Below are positions 56,030 to 64,000 of a stretch of DNA of 64,000 bases, piece by piece; position 1 is the stretch's first letter, and every line of letters begins with the position of its first letter. The translations under genes were made by a program, and so were the position numbers. This DNA comes from Hemerocallis citrina (taxonomy: Eukaryota; Streptophyta; Magnoliopsida; Asparagales; Asphodelaceae): contig CM030360.1 of NCBI GenBank assembly GCA_017893485.1, positions 1,704,501 to 1,768,500 on the forward strand. Direction: 5' to 3'. The notes beneath the pieces are model-generated. The model ran no database searches. It worked only from the letters and a program-made list of their open reading frames with translations, and was not told the origin of the DNA.

Positions 56030-59000
56030 ATGGATAGGGCTCAGTCCGGTTCGTCGGCGTCGTCGTCCAGGGGGGAAGTAAAGCCTGACTCTCCGTCGAC
56101 GTCGTGGGAAGAGCCCGTGTTCGAGGAGGAGTCGGTGCCCGTTGTGGGCCCTACTGGCTTGGTTTCTTTGGAGGACTCAGTAGGTGAGGGGGAAGCGGTA
56201 CACAAGACGAGGCCGTCGCGCTCCCGACGTCCCTTTGTGGTGGAGAGTAGCGGGTCGGAGGGAGCCGGCGATGGTTCGGACGGCATTCGCGTGCTGGAGT
56301 TGTCTTCCGATGAGGAGAGAGGCGAGGGTGATATAGCGAGGAGATCCACCGTTCAGGGTCGAGGACCGTCGGAGCGAGTCAAGAAGGAGAAGAGGGCCTC
56401 AGGAAAACCGGGGTCGAGGACCGGCGGTTCGAGCAAGGCGCCTGTTTTCCGTAATCTGATGACGGGTTCGCCCGTTCAGCCGAAGCATTTCCGTCAGTAT
56501 CCCGACGACCTGTCCGACCAGGAGCTCTGTGGTGTGCAGGCCTCTTCGCCGAGTCGGACGAGAGTGTTGATGGACGCGATTCTGACCGTCTTGGATGGCG
56601 GGGACTTGGAGGTTTTGCAGCTGGCGTACCACATAGGTCCTTGTTACGAATTGATGTTGCCGAGCTCTACTCTTCGCCCCACCGATCCCCTGTCTGCTTG
56701 GTATTGTGTCTTCCCCGTGGACGCGTTTATTTCTGGACTGAGGCTGCCGGTCCATCCGTTTGTTCGGGAAGTGTTGAACTGGGCCTCCTTGGCGCCGATG
56801 CAGTATGGGCCGAACTCTTGGAAGCAGATAATCAGTTCTGTACTGATGTGCGAGGAACAACGGGTACCCCTGCGCTTGAACGTGTTCCGAGCTGATGGAA
56901 CTGAGATGAATCCCAGGACTACGGATTGGTGTGCGTATCGATCGTTAAAGATAAACAGATTGCTTAATTGTGATCTAACCCTATACAGCGGAAACTAGGG
57001 TTCACAAAGTATACCTGCGGTGAGAAGAAGACGACAGCGACCCCAAGATCTTCTGCACGTATTCCTTCCTCGGGTTGGACGTCGTGTGGGCGACGATCTC
57101 CCAACCTTTCTCCCTTGGCTGACCTCTCTTTCTCTCCTTACGTGAATCACGAGATTTGAGAAAAAAATCTTATATTTCAGATTGTTAATGACGGCCAGAG
57201 AAAATAGAGGATATATATAAGGCTACGGCAGGGACCATGAGGAGAAATTAGGGTTAGGTCTCCTAACGGATCTGGGTATCCCGTGTTCAGCCCGAACACA
57301 CAACCCAGGCCCATTAACAATAGCTCGGTCCACTAAGGAGCTATTGTTGCACTACCTTCCTAATCCCAAATTATATTTATGGGCTCCTTTTATTATATGC
57401 TCGTTCAACTCCCCATGTTAAGATATCGAATGTCCGTTGATCAAATTAAGTTACTGACAACTACATTGATCAACATCTTTTATCCTTAAGTAGTACCACT
57501 CAACTTTATTTGTCATGTCGGATATAATCCACCTGCAGGGTTTACATGACAATCCTTATGAGCTCCTTAAGGGGACATCATCAACCCGACGTATCGGGAC
57601 ATGGATTCCTTTTACAATCAACAGCCCATCATACATACAATGCTATTACCCAATTCATAGAGGTTGTTGATCCATAATGAATCTCACTCTTTTATGAGTC
57701 AAAGAAATGCACACTGCATATACATGTCTGTTATTATATCTGGATTAAGAGCATAAGCATCCATAATAACAGAGGTATTTGTTCTCTTTTATAGTCAGTA
57801 CAAAGAGAACAACCTCAAGTGGTCCTGTTCAATACACACAAAGTGTACTAGTGTAAACCTATAGTCAAGATAGACTAATACCAGAATACACTACAACCTT
57901 TCCAATGGATTGTCCAAGTCCGTCTAGGTTGTGAACTATTTATATATTCCATAGGAAACTGATAATATGATCTTCTGTGTGTCACCTCACACCATATTAT
58001 CAACCTTATAGAATATCAGACACTTGCATTAATATTATAATAAACACAATATGCAAACATATGCCCATATGATTCTCATTCAAAAAAAATAAGGAAATAA
58101 AGTTAATACAAAAGTGATGCTTTCAGTATATAACCCTAACACGAGCGACGCTGATGATTAGTTCGGCGGCCGAGGGGGTTTACTATATCTCCCCCCGGAG
58201 CAGGAGGAAGGTTGTTCATAGCCACCCTGACTCTATCAAGGATTGGAGGAAAAAATATCTGGTGATCCGGAGTGAAAAGCCCTAGGACATTCCGACTCGA
58301 TGGAACTACTCCAAGCCGAGTTATCCTGCGCCGGGGCAGGGGGATCTGACGGTCGAGGAGTGGGGGTTTGTCGAGCGTCTCCGTTTGTCCCCTAGTATTA
58401 ATTGGACGAAGGTGACGGAGGTTCGCCTGGCGAGCGTTGGACTGAGCCCAACCGTTCTCCGTATGTAGTTGTTTCTTTTCCCTCGATCCTTTCGTACATT
58501 CTTGCTCATTGCTCTTAATGGTTTTTTCTGCAGATATGGATGAGGCATCGATCCAAGCAAGGAGGCTCGCCATGAAGAAGGAAAATGCCAAGAAGAAGAA
58601 GGCGGAGGCGGCGAAGAGGCCGAGGGAGCCGCCCCTTGTTATCTCGAAGGTACCGCTCGAGCCGAGGGTTAAGATGACTCGTTCGGAGACGGGCAAGGGG
58701 GGTGCCCCTTTGAGGGGTAAGGGCCCGGCGAGGGCATCCGATCTTGACAAGGGGAAAGGTCCCTTGGTAGGGGTCGAGGAGGAGGACCCGGTGGTGGAGT
58801 TGTTGCGGCAGCAGTGGGCGCCGGACTGGTCGGTTCGGATGGGGGACTGTCTGATCGAGGAAGCCCAGGCCGTAGAGGTGGTGGAGAAGCTGGCAACGCC
58901 TCGTGATCGCCAGATGATGGAGAACGAGCCCGTGGAGGTGGCATTCACGCGCCTGGCGCAGGCCACCGTGTTGGTAAGCTTGTCGACCTCCTCCTTTCTG

Positions 59001-59539
59001 TTTGGTCTTGCCTCAGGAGTTTTCTTCTTATCTGCTTCTTTCGGATGCAGGCTTGTATGCAGGGAGCTAATGTGAAGAATCTCTACGAAGTGTCCCTGTT
59101 ACAAGAGCGTGCTCGGGCGGACAAGAGCGGACGAGAGACGAAGGAGATGCGGATCGAGCTCGAGGGTTCGCGTCAGAGGGAGCAGCAGATGAAGCTGGAG
59201 CTCGAGGCCAAGGACACCGAGTGGGGGAAGAGGGTGGCCTCCTTGAAGAGGAAGTTTGCCAAGGAGAAGGGGGAGTTGATAGCTGCGTTCGCCAATGAGA
59301 GGAAAGAGCTGACGGATGCGGGCCAGCGGATGGTGATAGCCGCCCAGGATGAGTGCTACGCGAAGGCGCTCAGTCACGTGAGGCATTTCTATCCGACCCT
59401 CGATCTGTCGAACTTCGAGTACGACATGGAGATTGATGGGACCCCGAAGATTCCTGCCGGAGAGGGGCTCGTTGACAACCCGGCCGTCGATCGTCCTGTG
59501 AACCCGATCGACGCCGAGGAGGGAAATCGAGTTGTATAG
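56030..59539 (+). pseudogene. Gypsy-type transposon protein (PF04195-like), spliced, antisense to gag
   Basis: Plant 'putative gypsy-type transposon' protein. Exon 1 runs 56030-56935 and resumes at about 58143-58460 after an inserted LTR. Intron 58461-58533 (GTATGT...TGCAG), exon 2 58534-58973, intron 58974-59050 (GTAAGC...TGCAG) and exon 3 59051-59539 all join in frame. The product has an acidic, Ser-rich head. A conserved central domain (WYCVFPVDAFISGLRLP, HPFVREVLNW, QYGPNSWKQI) continues after the insertion with DWRKKYLVI. Then come a basic KKENAKKKKAE stretch and a long coiled coil (KEMRIELEGSRQREQQMKLE). A TAG at 58283-58285 and the insertion disable it. Its role in the element's life cycle is unknown. 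Confidence 0.78.
56936..58142 (-). mobile_element. Probable Ty1-copia solo LTR inside the antisense gene
   Basis: About 1.2 kb of AT-rich sequence interrupts a conserved codon stretch. On the - strand it begins near TGTTAGGGTTATATACTG and contains a TATA box (TTATATATAT, near 57218), as in plant copia LTRs. GTGCG (56931-56935) and GAGCG (58143-58147) look like a 5-bp target duplication with one change. Taking out the insert and one copy restores the reading frame. The exact ends are uncertain. Confidence 0.65.
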
Positions 59540-60060
59540 TTTTGTCTTTCTTTCTTCTTTCCTCCTTTCGATTTGTATTTGCCTCCCGTGGACTGGCCCC
59601 CGCCTTTTCGTGTATATATAAAAAGGTAATTCGGACTTGCCAAGGGTTTTGACGCCGGTCGTTTCCGGATCTCCTCGCTTATGTGCTTAGAGTTGGCTCA
59701 CTTCGTAGGTTGCGGCTTCCCTTCCCGAGGTGGGCCCCCGTTGTTCCGACGTGGCGTGCCGCTCGAGACGAGGGGAGTATTTCTGTAACGGCCTTTGCCC
59801 CGGTTGACAGTATATAAAGTGATGAAGGGGATGTGACTCGGCCTTATTGTTTTGCGAGGAATCGGAGTGGGGCAAGGTGACGCCTTGGGGGTCGACCCCC
59901 TAATCGCGTATTAGGTCGGGTCTGCCGAGGCGCTTGGAGTATGATACAACGAGATTTCCTTAGTATAAGATAGGGGGGGCCGCTAAAACGGTCCTATACA
60001 AAGGAAAGCTTTACAAAAGGTTTACTTCTAGGCTTGCTCTTTGCAGGAGTTCACTGGGTG
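59540..60060. other. Region between the two convergent genes
   Basis: Holds the 3' UTRs of the + strand gene and the - strand protease region. There is a TATATAAA on the + strand near 59811, but no RT or integrase text in any frame. Confidence 0.5.
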
Positions 60061-60620
60061 CTAGGCGTCAAGGGAGAACCTCTCTGGCTCGACGGTAGGT
60101 CCGGGGGTAGGGCCGTCCTTCTTAGGTTTGAACATGACGGCGTTGAGGGGGAACATTGCTCCTCCGTCGATGGTCATGCAGTACGATCGCGTTGCTTTTT
60201 GGCTGCCTCGGACGACGCCGACCCCTTGTGGGGTGGAAAATTCGAGCTCCGGATGGTAGGCCGAAGGCATCGTTTGGAGGGAGCATAATCTGGATCGGCC
60301 GAGTATGGCGTTGTAAGCTGTCTTGGCGTTGTGACAATCCCTTCTAGCATGACAGGGACGCCGTAGAACCCATGTAAGGTGTATCCGGCCGGGTGGAGCT
60401 TGCCTCTAGGTAACTTCAGTTTCTCGAAGGCTTTGAGGAAAAGAATGTTCACCGAGCTGCCGTTGTCGACAAGGATTCGGCGAACTTCACACTTAGCCAT
60501 GCGGAGGCTAATGACGAGGGCGTCGCAGTGGGGGAGGCGAACGCCTTCGAGGTCCTCCCCTGAGAATGAGACTGGCGCGGTTTGCAGCTTGGGAGAGGGA
60601 TCGCCTTGGACAGTATTCAT
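60061..60620 (-). pseudogene. Gypsy-type aspartic protease region, frameshifted
   Basis: Retroviral-type protease segment downstream of gag. The active-site text RRILVDNGSSVNILF and the following AFEKLKL, FYGVPV and GVGVVRGSQKATR are typical of this group of plant gypsy proteins. The frame changes near 60330, and the text between VMLEGIV and AILGRS is shortened, indicating a small deletion. The segment begins in a different frame from gag. It ends at 60061 without entering reverse transcriptase. Confidence 0.75.
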
Positions 60621-60679
60621 CTTCGGATGAGGGCTTTTCGGAAAGTATTTGATTCCCCTCCTATTAGCCCTTCATGGAC

Positions 60680-62242
60680 TCAATGTAAGATAAATGGTGT
60701 GTCCGCGGCTCCCTCGGACTCGGGATCCCGACCTGGTATGCGGCTCGGAGGGGGGTTCGGGGGCGAGTGTATCCCGCTCCTAGTATCTCGTCGACCCCGC
60801 GGGACTTCTCGGGTGAATTCTCGGAGGTATCCTCGGGAGATGAGCTCCTCAATCTCGTCTTTCAGGGCCTGGCATTGATCTGTGTCGTGTCCATGGTCTT
60901 GGTGGAAGCGGCAGTAGAAGCGCTGATCTCGGTTCTTGCCGTTGTTAGGTCGGGGAGGTAGTCGAACAATGCCTTTGTCTTCGATTTCTAGGAGGATGGC
61001 GGATACGTTGTGCGTCAAGGGAGTGTATCTCTCGAAGCGGGGGACCGGCGGGACCTTCTTCATGGCCCCCGGGTCCCTTGGAGCTTTCTTTGATGGTTCG
61101 ACTTCTTCGGTCTTCCGCTTTCCCTTCCCGGTGGCATCCCTGGTATCTTCGGGGTTAAGGGCCTCTTCTGCCCTAATGTATTTCTCGACCCTACCGAGGA
61201 GGTCGGGGAAGTCGACGGGGGGTTTCTTCGCCAGAGAAACCTTCAGCTGTCCGTGACGGACGTTGTGTCGGAATGCCGCTGAAGCGACGCCCGGGTCGAG
61301 GGAGGAGACCGACCTTGCCTCGGCGGTAAATCTCCGGACGAACACTTTGAGTGATTCCCCTTCTAACTGTTTGAGTCCGAGTAACGAGGCGCTGGTCCTC
61401 TCGGTCTTCCGGCTGGTGACGAAGTGGGCGAGAAAATTGCCCTCGAGTTGGTCGAAGGAGTAAACGGAGCCAGGGGCGAGCTTCGAGAACCACTCACGAG
61501 CGGGACCCCGAAGGGTGGCAGGGAAGGCTCGGCATAGCAGGGGATCCGAGGCGCTGTGAATCATCATGAGGGTTTTGAAACCCCCCATGTGATCAGCAGG
61601 ATCTCCCTCGCCGTCGTAGGTCTCGAACTGTGGGGGTCGGAAATTCCTGGGTATTTCCGCTTGGAGGATGGGGGTGGAGAAGGGAGGACGGACAGGTCTG
61701 TACCCCTGAGTCGCTCTTTGGCCGCTGTCCCCTATGTGATCGAGGTGATCCTCCATCCCTTGTAGGTGCCGTAGGAGAACGCCATCATCCTCAGGCTGGA
61801 TTATTGAAGGGCGGGACGCGCTGGCTTCGGCGTCCGACCCTGTTTGGGAATGGGGGGTTTCTTCCCTGGGGGTCCGTCGGAGGGCTCCCAGAATTTCTCT
61901 TCGGAAGTCTTGGAACTCCTTGTGAGTGACGGGGGCTCCCTCGACTTGGTTTGGTTGGTCCGAGGGTTGTCTTCCGACTCGACTGAGCGCGGATCTTCGT
62001 ACCTCGGGCGGCGGTCTCGGACGGTTCGGGACCGGGTTGGAAGCGGCCCTTCCCCTGCTGCGGGTAATCCTGCGGTTGAGGATTATTCCCCGGAGGTCGG
62101 GCTAGGCTGGCCGGCCGACGCTCCTTTGGGACTCCCGAGGGGGAGCCTTGTGTTTCGACGGGCGTGGCCTGGCTTTATCAGTGGGTGGGGGCGAGTCCCG
62201 TTGGTTGACGGAGGAAGTAGCCCCCTTGCCTTTGGAGGCCAT
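60680..62242 (-). pseudogene. Gag of the non-autonomous element (one stop)
   Basis: Gag polyprotein from ATG 62242. The N-terminal 150 or so residues are Pro/Arg/Ser-rich and contain one TAG (62102-62104). From 61756 onward the conserved gag domain is open: PPQFETYDGEGDPADHM, RAFPATLRGPAREWF, FLAHFVTSRKTERTS, VRRFTAEARSV. A CCHH/CHCC-like segment follows (YCRFHQDHGHDTDQC), then EELISRGYLREF. The single stop may be recent, since the rest is intact. Translation could begin at the internal ATG 61756. Confidence 0.85.
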
Positions 62243-62302
62243 GAGGGTTCGGCTGTCGAGGTCTTTTGAGGGTCTGGATCGGATCGGCTTCTGGAGCAGC
62301 TG

Positions 62303-62321
62303 TTCCCACAGACGGCGCCAA
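62303..62321 (-). other. Primer-binding site of the non-autonomous element
   Basis: TTGGCGCCGTCTGTGGGAA on the - strand, two bases after the right LTR. This TGGCGCCGT class of primer site is common in plant gypsy elements and differs from the Met-tRNA site of the host element. Confidence 0.8.
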
Positions 62322-62323
62322 CC

Positions 62324-63115
62324 TGATGCTGTTTATTTCTGGGAGACGTGTGGATGCACCAGGTGTGAGTTCGGACTCAATTTATATTGAAGGAGAATGC
62401 CGCTCGTCTGCCGACCTTTGGTTGACCTTCTGGGACCTACGATGAGCTCGGAAAGATGTTAAAGGCGGGGCTCGGATCGGAAGGGTCGGATCCAAGGTCT
62501 TGTGTACCTGCAGACGGTCCTGAAACACCGGGGTTTATCCCGGCGGCGGACCCTCCGACGCTCTAGTCAGTCTCTGTGAGAGAGTAGCAATAACTAGGTA
62601 TATTTAAGTGGCAAAAGATTCATTACCTCAAAAGGTGGGTGTGGGTCTAGTATTTATAGAGAATCCCAACCGGGTTTGGTTCCACTTGGGGGCCGGGTCT
62701 GGATCCGAAAGCCCGTGGGCCTGACGTGGCAGAAGGCCCAGGGGGTTTAGGGCGGACGTGGCAATACCAGGAGTGGTATAGGGCTGACGTGGCTAAACCC
62801 TTGGTGGTATTTGGAGTTGACGTGGCTGATCGTGGGTCTCCTGCGCTTCGGGGGGGGATCGGAGGGCCTAGGCTGCGCCAGGTCATCCTTCTGCTTCGCC
62901 GGAGAGGGGGGACGGCCTGTGGTACTGTCATGGGTCGGACTCCGAGGACTACCAAGGCTCGTCGGCAGGAGGAGGCCAGTACCGTGAGGGCAAACAGGAG
63001 GCTCGGCGCCGACCCTGAAGTGGTCCGGAGCCGAACCAGATTGCTATCTTTACCTTTCTGAGTGGGAATTGTATTGGGCCCTGGTTGGGCCTCAGGCCAT
63101 TTTTACACTGTCACA
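62324..63115 (-). repeat. LTR (5' LTR of the - strand element)
   Basis: 792 bp, ends match 53010-53801. Followed by target duplication TACAT and then the interrupted Tekay-type LTR. Confidence 0.95.
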
Positions 63116-64000
63116 TACATGATTTTAACCCCAAAAAGTATTATTTGGGTAATGTGGATTTGTATAACTTGCCAGTAGAAATTTATAATGTTGAATCTTT
63201 TGTCAAGAAAGGAACTATTTGTTCTATGTTAGAGTGAAATGCATGAACAAGTTCTATGATGAAACATGGATAATTGTTTAAGAATACCTTGAGTTAAGAC
63301 ATGGTTATTAAAGGGTATGTGTACCCATGTTTCTTGCACAGGAAAGGTTTGTGATTTAGAATTAGTAAGACCTCGGTTACCGGTAATTTTGAAATAAAGG
63401 TTTTGAGACTTGATTTTGAGATAATGCCGTCGGGCGATCTCGTATTTTGTGAATAAAACCGGTATGAGGTAAAACTGATTCTAGGGTGATAACATATTCA
63501 TGTCTTGAACTAAAAATAATTAGGCACCTAGGTGAAGATGTAATAAACTTGTGCAAACGTAAATGGGTGCTTCTATATAGTCGGCGGTGGATCTCCGTGG
63601 CTATAGACCCAGTTGGTGGACTGTGGTTGCTCCGTAGGAGATGAACTGTATTTTATCCGGGACTTAGGATAGTCGGAGGATGTTTACCATACTCCAAAGA
63701 ATATGTATATACCGGGGCTAGAGGGGCATTTACGGGATTATTCTCACGATATAATAGCCAGGGAGGCTGGGATCTGTTATTATAGCCAGGGAGGCTAGCC
63801 ATGGAGGCTGAGATCCGTATCTGTGAAATAACTCTAAAACTTGTTTAATTACTGGGTAGTCTCATGGCGAGGGATCTAACCCTTCAATATGGAGTACGTA
63901 GGCACTTGCCCTCAGACCTATGTAGTATGGGATGCATAGAATCTGAACAAGTGTGCATTAGTGTCATCCTAGTGTAGAATTGTGTGCATTAGGCATTAAG

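Larger units (their letters stand above)
53010..63115 (-). mobile_element. Non-autonomous gypsy-like LTR element with an antisense gene
   Basis: 10,106 bp with LTRs 53010-53801 and 62324-63115 (792 bp each) and 5-bp target duplication TACAT (53005-53009, 63116-63120). On the - strand the right LTR is followed by the primer site TTGGCGCCGTCTGTGGGAA (about 62303-62321). The left LTR is preceded by the purine tract GAGTGGGGGGCTTG. Orientation is therefore -. It carries gag and protease but no RT, RNase H or integrase, so it depends on another element. Two further features are an intron-containing gene on the opposite strand and a 177-bp repeat array. Confidence 0.92.
40736..64000 (+). mobile_element. 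Ty3-gypsy chromovirus, Tekay/Del type (3' end outside window)
   Basis: Full element on the + strand: 5' LTR 40736-44038, tRNA-Met primer site 44041, a small extra ORF, gag, protease-RT-RNase H-integrase with a chromodomain-like tail, purine tract near 49568-49580, and 3' LTR from 49581 to beyond the window. LTRs of about 3.3 kb and the integrase tail fit the Tekay/Del lineage. The LTRs are nearly identical where they align, so the insertion is recent. Pol nevertheless carries three stop codons, and the 3' LTR is triplicated and interrupted by another element. Confidence 0.92.
49581..64000 (+). repeat. 3' LTR of the Tekay-type element, triplicated and interrupted
   Basis: Starts TGTAACACCCC and follows the 5' LTR to 51810. 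It then jumps back: 51811 resumes at the equivalent of 51319, and near 52750 it jumps back again to the equivalent of 51341. The third pass is split at 53009 by a 10.1-kb element and resumes at 63116. The LTR end lies roughly 0.4 kb past the window. The TATA box is at 50156. Confidence 0.9.

Noticed and set aside
59540..60060. A hidden RT or integrase in the non-autonomous element
   Set aside because: No YADD/FIDD, RNase H or DDE integrase text is seen in any frame between the protease and the antisense gene.

Overview
The window is plant nuclear DNA, almost certainly from a repeat-rich eudicot. It has GT-AG introns, a plant-specific AGC-VIII kinase, a plastid-type neutral invertase, plant L1-like LINEs, Ty3-gypsy and Ty1-copia LTR elements primed from the initiator-Met tRNA, and several MITE types. 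I cannot name the species. Only two ordinary host genes are supported: a KIPK-type Ser/Thr kinase (+ strand, two coding exons, 6521-9527) and an alkaline/neutral invertase of the plastid INV-E type (- strand, six coding exons, 28369-23495). Nearly everything else is mobile DNA or its remains.

Left part (1-36.5 kb). An L1-like LINE runs off the left edge. It has the tail of ORF1, an intact ORF2 and a long 3' UTR, and lies upstream of the kinase gene. Downstream of the kinase is a small LTR element (10124-14454) with no recognisable pol. Its interior is built from pieces of unrelated host genes: DCP1 decapping subunit, a FRIGIDA-like protein, an ASCC1-like KH/phosphoesterase protein and probably a ubiquitin protease. 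A Mutator-type MITE sits in its 5' LTR, and the 3' LTR preserves the empty site. Next come a LINE ORF1 scrap and a decayed full-length LINE on the - strand (about 15.47-23.0 kb). The invertase gene follows; its first intron carries two MITEs, one holding a series of short palindromes. A third, different LINE (- strand, about 28.96-36.48 kb) has a Pro/His-rich, double-CCHC ORF1.

Right part (36.5-64 kb). This is a nest of retroelements. A copia pol relic is followed by a 3.18-kb solo LTR (37436-40613, TSD ATACC) that contains a 163-bp minisatellite and paired AGTCGACT boxes. Next is a Tekay/Del-type gypsy element starting at 40736, with its 3' LTR running past the right edge. Its gag and pol lie in different frames, separated by what looks like an 83-nt intron. 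Its 3' LTR has been internally triplicated and then interrupted by a 10.1-kb non-autonomous gypsy element (53010-63115, TSD TACAT). That inner element encodes gag and protease on the - strand and an intron-containing gypsy-type transposon protein on the + strand. The + strand gene is itself broken by a probable 1.2-kb copia solo LTR.

The observations most worth following are the gene-capturing retroelement, the putative gag/pro intron, the six pairs of AGTCGACT boxes at 20-21 bp spacing, the covarying palindromes in the invertase intron, and the spliced antisense gene of the non-autonomous element.
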